Source of the DNA: a virus
DNA length: 45,609 nucleotides
IMG/VR virus record: IMGVR_UViG_3300027849_000002
Location: 1-45,609 of that record
Direction: 5' to 3' (one strand)
Positions within the stretch are counted from its first letter, which is position 1. The number at the start of each line of letters is the position of its first letter. A program made the translations under genes and the position numbers. Below, one piece after another: positions 34,290-41,829 of this stretch. The notes under the pieces are model-generated. The model made no database searches and was not told the origin of the DNA. It was given only the letters and a program-made list of their open reading frames with translations.

Positions 34290-34661
34290 CTAATTGAATG
34301 TCACTGATAGGTTACTGTCTGATCGCTTGTGATGAACAATCGTTTGACCATTTGGCTTTGTTACACTGTAAGCTTTTATGTACGTTTCATAACTTCTGTC
34401 TTTTGCTATGGCTGTGCTTTCAACACTACCAAGCGCAATTGTTATATTGCCTGCATTGTCATAGCTTAACTTACCATCGTTATCCGCACTGTTCGCAATA
34501 ACAGCATCGTTATCATCACGAAAAAGCTTCATACTCGACACGCCATTATCAATAAATGGTATTGGTGTGCCTTGCGGATTTTCGCTATCAACTTTGTTTT
34601 TATCTAGGATAGTGATGAGTATCTCATCATCACTGCCTAGCCATACCTGTTTAGCCGCCAT
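34290..34661 (-). CDS. Hypothetical, likely virion-associated
   Basis: This 123-residue beta-rich protein starts MAAKQVWLGSDDEILITILD and contains NPQGTPIPFIDNGVSSMKLF. I have the impression of a conserved family in marine phages but cannot name a function. It is the last of five co-oriented genes (34290-37530) with structural-looking sequence. Confidence 0.6.
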   Translation of the reverse strand: MAAKQVWLGSDDEILITILDKNKVDSENPQGTPIPFIDNGVSSMKLFRDDNDAVIANSADNDGKLSYDNAGNITIALGSVESTAIAKDRSYETYIKAYSVTKPNGQTIVHHKRSDSNLSVTFN

Positions 34662-34668
34662 GAATCAC

Positions 34669-35043
34669 CTATGAAGCTATAGCTGCAGGGAACTTAATGC
34701 TAAATGCTGGTACGTTAAATGGATTCCCTGCTGTAATACTAACACCAGAGCTTTCACCTACATGCAATACTTTAGAGTTAACGGTATCTAAAATTGCGTA
34801 GTTGATGATAGCACCTGAATTTGTAGGTTCAGTCTGGTTAGTCGCTGCAGCAACGTCAGCTTTAAAGCCACCATTAAAAGCTGTTTTAGCAATAGATGGT
34901 GTATAGGTATACACTGCATTTGCAGTGATAGTCGCATATGAATCCGAGTAGTTACTCATTAGCGCAATAGAGTTACCATCAGCTACTAACTGATCTACTG
35001 AGCCTGATGGGTCATAAATTTCGGGGTTGTTATAAATGGTCAT
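34669..35043 (-). CDS. Hypothetical, likely virion-associated
   Basis: This 124-residue protein starts at ATG 35043 (MTIYNNPEIYDPSGSVDQLV) behind AGGATC, directly after the repeat protein stop. Ser/Thr/Ala-rich beta sequence (NAVYTYTPSIAKTAFNGGFK) is typical of surface or decoration proteins. No family recognised. Confidence 0.55.
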   Translation of the reverse strand: MTIYNNPEIYDPSGSVDQLVADGNSIALMSNYSDSYATITANAVYTYTPSIAKTAFNGGFKADVAAATNQTEPTNSGAIINYAILDTVNSKVLHVGESSGVSITAGNPFNVPAFSIKFPAAIAS

Positions 35044-35044
35044 A

Positions 35045-36439
35045 TTACTTGATCCTGTAGTCAGTTGTATTATCAATTAAATGATAACGGATAGTGTTGT
35101 CGATTAATAGTAAGTCATTATTGCCAAAAAATGGCATTACTTGTGTTGTTATATTTATGCTGTCAGATAGTGGCTGCACAATTGAGTCACTAAAGCTTAA
35201 CTCAGTATATAGCTCAATCGTGATAGAGTCACTAGTTGGCTGTATAGTGCTATCGCTAAATACCAAGCCTTGAGCGTTTACTATTGTTACTGTGTCACTA
35301 GTAGGTTGCACAGCACTATCGCTAAATAGTAACTGGCTCAGATTTTCAATAGTGATACTATCACTAGACAAGCTAACAACTGAGTCACTAATTAATAGTT
35401 CTGCGATATTCTCTAGTGTTAACGTGTCTGATTTAGGCTGAATAATACTATCGAATAAATATAGATTACCCTGCTGAGTAATCACTATTGAATCACTACT
35501 AACATTAGCCGTTGAACTAGTAAAACTTAGTTGAGTTAAATTTTGCAACGTACTTAAGTCTGAAGTAGGTTGCACCAAAGAATCATTAAGTAATAACTCG
35601 GTAATATTTTGTAGCGTAATGCTGTCAGCTAAAGGTTGAGCTAGTGAATCGCTAAATAGCAATTCTGTTATTAGTTCAAGCGATATTGAATCACTAGCTG
35701 GTTGCGATAATGAATCTAAAAAAGATAACTGGTTGATGTTTTGTATTGCAATACTGTCTGATGTTGGCTTTTGCTCCGAATCAGAGAATATTAGATCTAC
35801 TGTACCACCGCCTAAATCTACCCACGCGCTACCGTCTGTGGGAAAGTTAACTCCTGTGGCATTATTGTTGCCAATTGTATCCACTAAAACAGGTTGTGCG
35901 CCTGTTATTTCACGGTCGCTTGCCTCTGCACTAAAATAAAACTCAGCATCTCCTGCTAAGTCTTTTAAGTGAGCATACTCAATCTCTCCCTCAAACCAAC
36001 CACCACTTGTATGTTGATATCTACCTAATAATATTCTATGCAAGCTACCAGTGCCGCCACCATGAACAGCAAAGCTAGCGTCTTTCCCTGAGAGTATATC
36101 GACAGGAGTTACCATGTCATCAAGGTAGCATTTAACTGTATCAAAACTATTACTAAGCACTACTCTGACTATATGAAATTCACCATCATTAGGCACTACA
36201 ATCGAAGTGTGAATGGTGTTATTTGTAATTATAGTTAGTGCGCCTATCGTGTCTCTAAAGTAAACTCTTATGCCACCGTAAGAATTAGTAAGTATGTATT
36301 GGATCGCTCTGTCGTTTACCCTTTTTATTTTGAACTCAATCATCCATTCATCGGTTGGCATTAGAGCAGTTACAGCGCTTCCTCCAGATGGAGTTTGTAC
36401 ATAGTTATTTATGCCATTAAACTTGAGTGCTACGGCCAT
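35045..36439 (-). CDS. LamG-like protein with ten 22-residue repeats
   Basis: This 464-residue protein divides cleanly. Residues 1-210 look like a LamG/concanavalin-type sandwich (FNGINNYVQTPSGGSAVTAL; EWMIEFKIKRVNDRAIQYIL; FHIVRVVLSNSFDTVKCYLD), usually carbohydrate-binding. Residues 216-435 are exactly ten units of 22, with consensus LxFSDSxxQPxSDSITIxN. The last 29 residues end TTDYRIK. It suggests a surface fibre or decoration with a binding head, but no signal peptide is present, so a virion location is the better guess. Confidence 0.75.
   Translation of the reverse strand: MAVALKFNGINNYVQTPSGGSAVTALMPTDEWMIEFKIKRVNDRAIQYILTNSYGGIRVYFRDTIGALTIITNNTIHTSIVVPNDGEFHIVRVVLSNSFDTVKCYLDDMVTPVDILSGKDASFAVHGGGTGSLHRILLGRYQHTSGGWFEGEIEYAHLKDLAGDAEFYFSAEASDREITGAQPVLVDTIGNNNATGVNFPTDGSAWVDLGGGTVDLIFSDSEQKPTSDSIAIQNINQLSFLDSLSQPASDSISLELITELLFSDSLAQPLADSITLQNITELLLNDSLVQPTSDLSTLQNLTQLSFTSSTANVSSDSIVITQQGNLYLFDSIIQPKSDTLTLENIAELLISDSVVSLSSDSITIENLSQLLFSDSAVQPTSDTVTIVNAQGLVFSDSTIQPTSDSITIELYTELSFSDSIVQPLSDSINITTQVMPFFGNNDLLLIDNTIRYHLIDNTTDYRIK
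35135..35794. repeat. Ten 66-base coding repeats
   Basis: The repeat array of the LamG-like protein covers 660 bases with no length variation among units. Protein-level conservation (SDS, QP, SDS, N) is stronger than DNA identity, so the array is older than the 60-base repeats at 26365-26580. Unit 5 lacks the QP pair. Confidence 0.88.
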
Positions 36440-37098
36440 TAGATTAACTCAACACTAAAATCAGCATCAAGCAGCGGTATTCTGATCTCATAATTACCTG
36501 ATTTTTTACCACTCATATCAATGCGATATTTTTTAGCATCTTGTATGTGTACGTTACGTCCTGCATTTTCAGCGTTAAATCCTGCTTCTGTGCGCCATAT
36601 TGTGGCCGCCACTTTTTCGCTTAAATCAGCGTTTAGCGTGATTACAATATCCTTGCTTGGCTGATAGTTGATAGATATGGATTTATATAGACCTTTTGCG
36701 CTATTGAATTGTGAAAGCGTAGCGTTTTCATGCGGCTTTGTGGTGACTAAGCTTTTAGACCAGAATAGATCAACTAATGGCTGTTGAAATATGCCTTTAT
36801 CTACTAGTATTTGCGCCCCTGCACGGTTAAGAATCCCGTCCTCTTTCGTTGGGTTTGATGCAAATCCTGTTGTGCTCGCGCTATTTAATACAGTACGACA
36901 AAGTGAGCCTATAGTCGTTTGTGGCATACCTTCAAGTAACTGCACTAACTCTGTATTAGTTACGTTAGCTTCAAGCTCGTCAAGCATACCCACGATACCG
37001 AAAAACTGTGATGAGACACCAGCAGAAATTGGCTTGTATGATGTTTCGACATGCGCTTGTGCTAATTCTAAAGTTTCAAACTCTGATAATAATTTCAT
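36439..37098 (-). CDS. Conserved hypothetical, likely virion-associated
   Basis: This 219-residue protein starts MKLLSEFETLELAQAHVETS and contains KSISINYQPSKDIVITLNAD and AGFNAENAGRNVHIQDAKKY, ending in a beta-rich part. It looks like a conserved phage family of unknown function. It overlaps the LamG-like gene by one base (TAATG). I infer a structural part because of company and sequence character. Confidence 0.6.
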   Translation of the reverse strand: MKLLSEFETLELAQAHVETSYKPISAGVSSQFFGIVGMLDELEANVTNTELVQLLEGMPQTTIGSLCRTVLNSASTTGFASNPTKEDGILNRAGAQILVDKGIFQQPLVDLFWSKSLVTTKPHENATLSQFNSAKGLYKSISINYQPSKDIVITLNADLSEKVAATIWRTEAGFNAENAGRNVHIQDAKKYRIDMSGKKSGNYEIRIPLLDADFSVELI

Positions 37099-37530
37099 TT
37101 AATCAACCTTAATATCTTTACTAATAGCCCATAAATCCGAACCTGTAATTCTTGAAACTCTACTGTCACGAAATAACCTACTAGCTGCCGCGATTAATTC
37201 AAAACAATACCAGTGATTATCAGGTTTTTGTTTGACTCTAAATAGTATCGCTAGCACTGATTTAATGTCATAGCACTTACCAATCTGCTTATTCAAAAAC
37301 TCTTGTGCGAATTTATCATTACAATTTATTTCAACTAATGACGTTTTTTTATATCGCTTTAGAAAATCACGTATCGGTGTTTTTACTACGCCATTAAATA
37401 ACGTTGCTTCGATAATATGCTGACCATCATCTGTTAATGCACCGCAATGATGCCATCTTGACCAAGTAACAAGCCTTATTAATATACTCGCTACGCTATT
37501 GTTTCTAGTAAAAATTACTTTCATATTCAT
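37099..37530 (-). CDS. Permuted NlpC/P60 (YiiX-like) cysteine hydrolase
   Basis: This 143-residue protein has the permuted papain-like pattern: TRNNSVASILIRLVTWSRWH followed by HCGALTDDGQHIIEATLFNG (catalytic His) and HWYCFELIAAASRLF near the end (catalytic Cys about 116). Such enzymes cut peptide bonds in cell walls or acyl groups. In siphoviruses an NlpC/P60 protein often sits in the tail tip; here none is in the tail module, and this gene on the other strand may supply it (inference). Confidence 0.7.
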   Translation of the reverse strand: MNMKVIFTRNNSVASILIRLVTWSRWHHCGALTDDGQHIIEATLFNGVVKTPIRDFLKRYKKTSLVEINCNDKFAQEFLNKQIGKCYDIKSVLAILFRVKQKPDNHWYCFELIAAASRLFRDSRVSRITGSDLWAISKDIKVD

Positions 37531-37601
37531 CTAACCTTTAATTGCCAATTAACCATCTAACAACTGCCATTTATTACTGCTAATTCTCTTTAGTTTCATA
37601 T

Positions 37602-38273
37602 TCAACTGTCTAGATGTGTATCTGTTACAAAATCTACTACAACTATACCACCAACTCCATATTTTTCATCCCCTAACATAACAGAAAATTTCCATACGCT
37701 ATGCCACGTAGCTTCTGATGTCCCCCCACGTTTGGGGAATAGCTCCTTGGTGAGCAGGTACCCTTTTGATTTAAATACTTTTTCATCTGCTGCGACAAAC
37801 CCTTGGGCAACTTCTTTGCCCCACATTTCTTCATCAGTAGCGTTTTTATATCTTGCTTTTGACTTGCCGAATTTATGCACGTATGCGTTGTTGATCATTA
37901 CCATTCTAAACACGCCATCTTTGTCTTTTCTTTTTATCCATGCAGGAAATGGCAGGCTGTCGAGAAAAGATTGGAATAAGCTGGTTCTGGTTACGCTGAT
38001 AGTGAGTTCGCCACGTAGTTTTGCGTTTTCTTCACGTAACTTGACAATTTCAATGCCTTGCGTAACAAGTTGTGATGTTAGTACTAGATTATTAGCTTCA
38101 ACAGTTTCGAGTCTGCTTATTACTGTTGCTAGGAATGTGTTGTCGTTAGATTCAAGGTTACTGGTTAGTACCATATAAGCGCCGAGCAGAGTTACTAGGT
38201 TGCTGGTGACTAATTTCGCCCATTCATTACCGCTCGGCATCATTGCTTTTGCCTTGCTTGTTTTTGGTGCCAC
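37602..38273 (-). CDS. Membrane-anchored PAS-like protein
   Basis: This 223-residue protein has three parts: an N-terminal hydrophobic segment (LVTSNLVTLLGAYMVL, about 24-39), a coiled coil (about 50-90), and a PAS-like domain from about 100 (LFQSFLDSLPFPAWIKRKDK; FRMVMINNAYVHKFGKSKAR; SVWKFSVMLGDEKYGVGGIV). I choose GTG 38273 behind GAGGGA; ATG 38303 is in frame but lacks a ribosome site. PAS folds sense ligands or mediate binding; a lysis or host-signalling role is possible but unproven. First gene of the leftward strand. Confidence 0.7.
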   Translation of the reverse strand: MAPKTSKAKAMMPSGNEWAKLVTSNLVTLLGAYMVLTSNLESNDNTFLATVISRLETVEANNLVLTSQLVTQGIEIVKLREENAKLRGELTISVTRTSLFQSFLDSLPFPAWIKRKDKDGVFRMVMINNAYVHKFGKSKARYKNATDEEMWGKEVAQGFVAADEKVFKSKGYLLTKELFPKRGGTSEATWHSVWKFSVMLGDEKYGVGGIVVVDFVTDTHLDS

Positions 38274-38328
38274 TAAAAATCCCTCAAATAAAGCATAAAT
38301 CATGCCGACTTTTTAAACACATAATAGC

Positions 38329-38357
38329 AACATAAATGTTTTATTGGTAGATGTAAA
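38329..38357 (-). promoter_or_regulatory. Candidate leftward promoter for the PAS gene
   Basis: On the - strand TTTACA (38357-38352), 17-base spacer, TATGTT (38334-38329), about 55 bases before GTG 38273. Boxes depart from consensus at two or more bases; the position in the divergent gap supports it. Confidence 0.45.
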
Positions 38358-38384
38358 TCCATCAATAACCACTAGATCCGTAAA

Positions 38385-38775
38385 ATAAGATCCGCCCACG
38401 TGGGCGTGTTTAGGGCAGTTTGGGGCAAAAAATCCGCCCGCGCTCTAGCCCATACACACCAAGGGATGCAACATTCTATTAACGCGTTATGGGCGGGTTT
38501 TTCGCGATCATGCCCTATATATAAAAAAAGTGTAAAAAAATAAAGGTAAGTAGGTTTATTTATTGGTGTATATATTAGTTATTATTATTATTATTAATAT
38601 ACTGCCCTATTTATATATATATATACTATAAACCCTTATATACCAAGGGCTGTAGCGCGGGCGTATTGACCCGCCCACGGTTTTCAGGTAAAACAGCGCA
38701 AACCCATACACAGCAAGGCTTTCAGCGCGGGCGTATAAACCCGCCCAAAATAGCATAAAATCCGCCCCGAACAGT
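38385..38775. other. Candidate replication origin / control region with palindromes and repeats
   Basis: Between divergent genes. Contains the perfect palindrome CGCCCACGTGGGCG (38393-38406), TAACGCGTTA (38480-38489), an AT-rich block with six ATT units and a TATATA run (about 38517-38640), and GC-rich repeats: GCGGG-8-CCCGC hairpins at 38657-38674 and 38727-38744, 70 bases apart, each preceded by a CCC(A/T)TA-ACA/TACCAAGG element (38633 and 38703; a third copy at 38449). GC-rich repeats flanking an AT-rich block resemble iteron origins. No gene is seen. Confidence 0.6.
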
Positions 38776-38801
38776 AAAATTAAGTAAAATTGAGTATATT
38801 G

Positions 38802-38830
38802 TTGCTTATTTTTGTTTGATGATTTAATAT
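38802..38830 (+). promoter_or_regulatory. Candidate rightward promoter
   Basis: TTGCTT (38802-38807), 17-base spacer, TAATAT (38825-38830), 34 bases before ATG 38864. AGGACT lies before the ATG. Tandem AGTAAAATT units lie just upstream. Confidence 0.5.
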
Positions 38831-38863
38831 TGTCGCTAATGTTTTTATTAATTAGGACTAAAA

Positions 38864-39124
38864 ATGGCAGCACAAACAGAGAAGCAATTTAAACTATTGC
38901 ATGGTGATGAACAGAAATGGAGTAAAACAACCAGAGCTGTTTATGAGCATTTATTTGCAGGTAAACGCAGAATTGTCGCAGCAAATGACAATAACGTGTC
39001 TGAGCAAAGTATGTATTCGTTTATCAAAAACAACGAGCATAAGCATTTAAAACAAGCACAAGTGTTGGAAGATGCAATTGCATACCAAGAATCGGCTTTG
39101 GAGGCTCGCAATGAAACTATCTAA
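38864..39124 (+). CDS. Hypothetical protein, possible DNA-binding
   Basis: This is an 86-residue charged protein (MAAQTEKQFKLLHGDEQKWS) with a central segment KRRIVAANDNNVSEQSMYSF that could be a small helix-turn-helix. First gene on the rightward side of the divergent region. No family recognised. Confidence 0.65.
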   Translation: MAAQTEKQFKLLHGDEQKWSKTTRAVYEHLFAGKRRIVAANDNNVSEQSMYSFIKNNEHKHLKQAQVLEDAIAYQESALEARNETI

Positions 39125-39203
39125 ACTAACGATAGCCATTCGTATGGCAATTCCATTGATGTACGTTTCTCGCGCTCCTGTGGAGTCTGATGATGAGCTT
39201 TAA
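39111..39203 (+). CDS. Small hydrophobic peptide
   Basis: This 30-residue frame (MKLSKLTIAIRMAIPLMYVS then RAPVESDDEL) overlaps the end of the previous gene and the start of the next, 14 bases each. GGAGGC lies eight bases before its ATG, a strong ribosome site. This makes a coupled short gene likely. Confidence 0.55.
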   Translation: MKLSKLTIAIRMAIPLMYVSRAPVESDDEL

Positions 39204-39591
39204 TAAGAATACGTTACTAAAAAACAAAGATGCTATTGCTAAGGGTATCGAAGATGCAACTGATTTATGCCATGGCCTAGCTGTTGATTCTGGCTGGTGG
39301 AATGGTGTTGATGTTAATGCACCATTCGTTATCCCCACTAAGCTTTGCCTTGTTCACTCTGAAATTACCGAAGCAATGGAAGGTGCGCGTAAAGATTTAA
39401 TGGACGATCACTTGCCACATCGCAAAATGGTTGAAGTAGAACTGGCTGATGCCATGATTAGAATTATGGACCTAGCCGGTGCAATGGAGCTTGATCTTGG
39501 TGGTGCTATGGTCGAGAAGTTAATTTACAATCAAGAGCGTAGTGATCATAAGCTAAATAATCGCGCTAAAAGCAACGGGAAGAAATTTTAA
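39190..39591 (+). CDS. MazG-like nucleotide pyrophosphohydrolase
   Basis: This 133-residue all-alpha NTP pyrophosphohydrolase has metal-binding pattern LVHSEITEAMEGARKDLMDD (E..E) followed by VEVELADAMIRIMDLAGAME (E..D), and AMVEKLIYNQERSDHKL at the end. Phage MazG-like enzymes alter nucleotide pools or remove ppGpp-type signals. Two ATG codons in tandem (39190, 39193) are possible starts. Confidence 0.85.
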   Translation: MMSFNKNTLLKNKDAIAKGIEDATDLCHGLAVDSGWWNGVDVNAPFVIPTKLCLVHSEITEAMEGARKDLMDDHLPHRKMVEVELADAMIRIMDLAGAMELDLGGAMVEKLIYNQERSDHKLNNRAKSNGKKF

Positions 39592-39649
39592 ATCATTAGT
39601 GCTATAGTCGGCTCTGATATCAATTATTAATTAACTACAGGTGAATAAG

Positions 39650-39829
39650 ATGGCTGAATTAAAAGAACATGAAGTTCTAGCAGAAACCAAGTCTGGTCAG
39701 AAGTTAGTAGTATCAAAAAAGTATTACGAAGAAAATAAATCATCATTTAAAAAAATGGATGATAGCGAGTTAAGTAATAAAATGGATGCACCGGATTTGA
39801 GCGACAAATCAACCAAAACCAAAAAGTAA
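39650..39829 (+). CDS. Small acidic/basic hypothetical protein
   Basis: This 59-residue protein starts at ATG 39650 behind AGGTGA: MAELKEHEVLAETKSGQKLV. It is highly charged and Lys/Ser/Asp-rich at the end. TAATG couples it to the HNH gene. No family recognised. Confidence 0.65.
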   Translation: MAELKEHEVLAETKSGQKLVVSKKYYEENKSSFKKMDDSELSNKMDAPDLSDKSTKTKK

Positions 39830-40251
39830 TGAAGAAGTTATGCACCCAATCTGGATGCAAGGTTGTCGTTGATGTTAGCGACAACCGCCCCCCTCGATGT
39901 GAAAAGCATGTCAGAGTTCACATTTCAGTACCGCCAGAAGAACGCAAACGAATATACAAACATCATTACAACGAGCATGGTCAAAGCATTTATGGCACGT
40001 ATCGTTGGAAAAAACTCCGCAAACAAAAAGCCACACTTAACCCATTATGTGAGCATTGCTTACTGAATGATATCGCCAGGGCAGTTCAGGAAGTAGATCA
40101 TATTCACGAAATAGAAGATGGTGGTGAAATGTGGGATATCGACAACTTACAATCACTATGCAAGCGACATCACATTATCAAAACTAATCTAGCCAAACGC
40201 CAGCGCAGTCAAAAGAAAGATGAGCATGGTTATTACATGTTTGTAAAATAA
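39829..40251 (+). CDS. HNH endonuclease
   Basis: This 140-residue protein has the HNH core: LCEHCLLNDIARAVQEVDHI (zinc Cys and catalytic His), then DNLQSLCKRHHIIKTN. The N-terminal half adds a cysteine pair (CTQSGC, PPRCEKH). In HK97-type phages such an HNH gene lies next to the terminase genes and is needed for cutting at the packaging site; here the small terminase is 2.6 kb downstream, so either that role or a homing function is possible. Confidence 0.88.
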   Translation: MKKLCTQSGCKVVVDVSDNRPPRCEKHVRVHISVPPEERKRIYKHHYNEHGQSIYGTYRWKKLRKQKATLNPLCEHCLLNDIARAVQEVDHIHEIEDGGEMWDIDNLQSLCKRHHIIKTNLAKRQRSQKKDEHGYYMFVK

Positions 40252-40294
40252 TTTCAGAAGTATGCGGATGGGCCTATTTTTAAAAACGGTATCG

Positions 40295-40385
40295 TAATGC
40301 GGGTATCTTGAATTTCACTCTCAAACGATCGTAATGGGGGTATTTCGATTTTCACTCTCAAACGCTCCTAATAGGGGTATTTCGA
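40295..40385. repeat. 37-base tandem repeats downstream of the HNH gene
   Basis: Units start at 40295, 40332 and (partial) 40369. Shared parts are TAATG(C/G)GGGTAT and TTTCACTCTCAAACG. They lie in a 375-base gene-free stretch (40252-40626) that ends in a promoter. They could be binding sites for a terminase, replication or regulatory protein. No spacer-repeat alternation, so it is not a CRISPR. Confidence 0.85.
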
Positions 40386-40562
40386 AATCCAATCAATAAG
40401 CACGTAATCAACAATCAATCGGTATAATTGCAAATCTTTGTAGCTGTTAAATTGTCGTGAATTCGTGCGGCTTTGTCAGTCAAAGAGTTTTATATAGAAT
40501 TGTGTTTTTTTGTTGCTCTTATATAGCAAGGGTAATTAATGCAAATTATTTGTACAAAATAA

Positions 40563-40591
40563 CTTTACTTATGTTTAATTGTGTTTATACT
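40563..40591 (+). promoter_or_regulatory. Candidate promoter for the 40627-41988 cluster
   Basis: CTTTAC (40563-40568), 17-base spacer and TATACT (40586-40591). Downstream runs TTGTTTGCATCAAGTTAACG and then AAGCGAG before ATG 40627, the recurring leader. Confidence 0.6.
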
Positions 40592-40626
40592 TGTTTGCAT
40601 CAAGTTAACGAAAGCGAGCAATAAGA

Positions 40627-40704
40627 ATGTTTTTATATAACGGCACAAAATACACCTTAAACGAATTGACAATAATTTTTGCACTAACTAAAGCGAGTAA
40701 GTAA
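40627..40704 (+). CDS. 25-residue micro-ORF
   Basis: ATG 40627 to TAA 40702-40704 encodes MFLYNGTKYTLNELTIIFAL then TKASK. GCGAG lies 10 bases upstream. Its last codons contain the GCGAG used by the next gene at 40707, so its translation may control that gene. Could be a leader peptide. Confidence 0.5.
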   Translation: MFLYNGTKYTLNELTIIFALTKASK

Positions 40705-40706
40705 TC

Positions 40707-41255
40707 ATGAAAACAGTTAATAAAATGATCAAAGAACATTTAGCAAAAAACGAATGTGATTTAAATTCACACCTTGAAGTATTAGAAATATTAAAAAGTG
40801 TAGAGGGTAAGCAATTTAATTTTAGAACATTTAGTAAAAAAGTGTTACCTGATAAATTCGAGTTTAATAGTTCACATGGTCAATTTCATATATTCAACAA
40901 GATAGATAAGCAAAATCATTTAATTGGATACCATGATCAAAATGGTGTTGATTCTTCAAAATTCTACAATTTAGATTGTTGCTATTCAAAAGGCAGTGAG
41001 GAAAGAATTGAAAAACTTAAAAATTTAGATATTAAAAAACTAATAAGGGCACAAAAATTATTAAGTAAGAATTTTAATGCTATTCGTGATCTTTTTGGTG
41101 CAATGGACAGTCAAAAATTAGATAGCTTTGATAACCCTATTTATCACGATTTACTAAAAAGCATCTTTGATCACGAAAGCAGCAATAACCGTGACAATAT
41201 AAAGCTGTATGAATTCCATTACATCCGCACTCATAACAAAAAGGTGGTTTTATAA
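40707..41255 (+). CDS. Hypothetical protein
   Basis: This is a 182-residue Lys/Asn-rich protein (MKTVNKMIKEHLAKNECDLN), with a helical later half (EERIEKLKNLDIKKLIRAQK). No family recognised. It overlaps the next gene by one base (TAATG) and has higher AT content than the late genes. Confidence 0.65.
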   Translation: MKTVNKMIKEHLAKNECDLNSHLEVLEILKSVEGKQFNFRTFSKKVLPDKFEFNSSHGQFHIFNKIDKQNHLIGYHDQNGVDSSKFYNLDCCYSKGSEERIEKLKNLDIKKLIRAQKLLSKNFNAIRDLFGAMDSQKLDSFDNPIYHDLLKSIFDHESSNNRDNIKLYEFHYIRTHNKKVVL

Positions 41256-41488
41256 TGAAAACAATAACACAAGATCAATACAGACACTTGCAAGGGTTCT
41301 TTTTTGCATTGTCATGCCATTACTTGGAAGGTATAAAAACTAATTTCGGTCATTGGTCTAATTTATTAGATGATCGCGGAATACCTTGGAACATTCAAAA
41401 TAGCGTTAGCGAGTTAGCTCAATATAAAATCAATACAGGTTTTTATTTATCCACTCTATTAAAAGAAAAAGGGATCGCGGTATTATGA
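41255..41488 (+). CDS. Hypothetical protein
   Basis: This is a 77-residue protein, MKTITQDQYRHLQGFFFALS, with NLLDDRGIPWNIQNSVSELA. Coupled by overlap to both neighbours. No family recognised. Confidence 0.6.
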   Translation: MKTITQDQYRHLQGFFFALSCHYLEGIKTNFGHWSNLLDDRGIPWNIQNSVSELAQYKINTGFYLSTLLKEKGIAVL

Positions 41489-41616
41489 ATAGTTACGAAT
41501 TTAAAATACTAAAACAGTGCAGTCGCAAAAACTTAGATAATGAAAAAAGCATTATCTTGTTTTTGCAAATGGGCATCTCTTCATCAAGAGCCGAACAAAT
41601 TTTAGCTTACAAATAA
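41485..41616 (+). CDS. 43-residue hypothetical protein
   Basis: ATG 41485 overlaps the previous stop as ATGA. Product MNSYEFKILKQCSRKNLDNE and a helical end (LQMGISSSRAEQILAYK), possibly a small DNA-binding or adaptor helix bundle. No family recognised. Confidence 0.6.
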   Translation: MNSYEFKILKQCSRKNLDNEKSIILFLQMGISSSRAEQILAYK

Positions 41617-41627
41617 AGGCGAATAAA

Positions 41628-41825
41628 ATGAACAGCAACGAATTTAGATCAAAACTCGCGCTTATTGGACTTAAACAGGGTCAATTTGCAAAGATTATTA
41701 ATGTAAGCGCAAATACTGTTAGCTCGACATTAAAGCGTGATAATGTGCCTGTTTTGTGGTGTTTAGCGGTTGAATCATTGCTGCACTATAGTAGTGAGCA
41801 GATAGATCAATTGATGGGAGTTTAA
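41628..41825 (+). CDS. Helix-turn-helix (XRE-like) protein
   Basis: This 65-residue protein is a single HTH: LIGLKQGQFAKIINVSANTV with STLKRDNVPVLWCLAVESLL. It resembles short Cro-like phage regulators. Ribosome site AAGGCGA. It may bind one of the repeat arrays or promoters nearby. Confidence 0.75.
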   Translation: MNSNEFRSKLALIGLKQGQFAKIINVSANTVSSTLKRDNVPVLWCLAVESLLHYSSEQIDQLMGV

Positions 41826-41829
41826 TGGC

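Noticed and set aside
38576-38599. ATT microsatellite as an assembly artefact
   Set aside because: Six units are easily spanned by reads and the flanks are unique, so I keep it as part of the AT-rich block.
38607-38873. Leftward 88-residue frame in the divergent region
   Set aside because: Composition follows AT-rich and repeat DNA, no ribosome site, and it overlaps the start of the rightward gene at 38864.
40295-40385. CRISPR array
   Set aside because: Repeats are contiguous 37-base tandems with no distinct spacers, and no cas genes are present.
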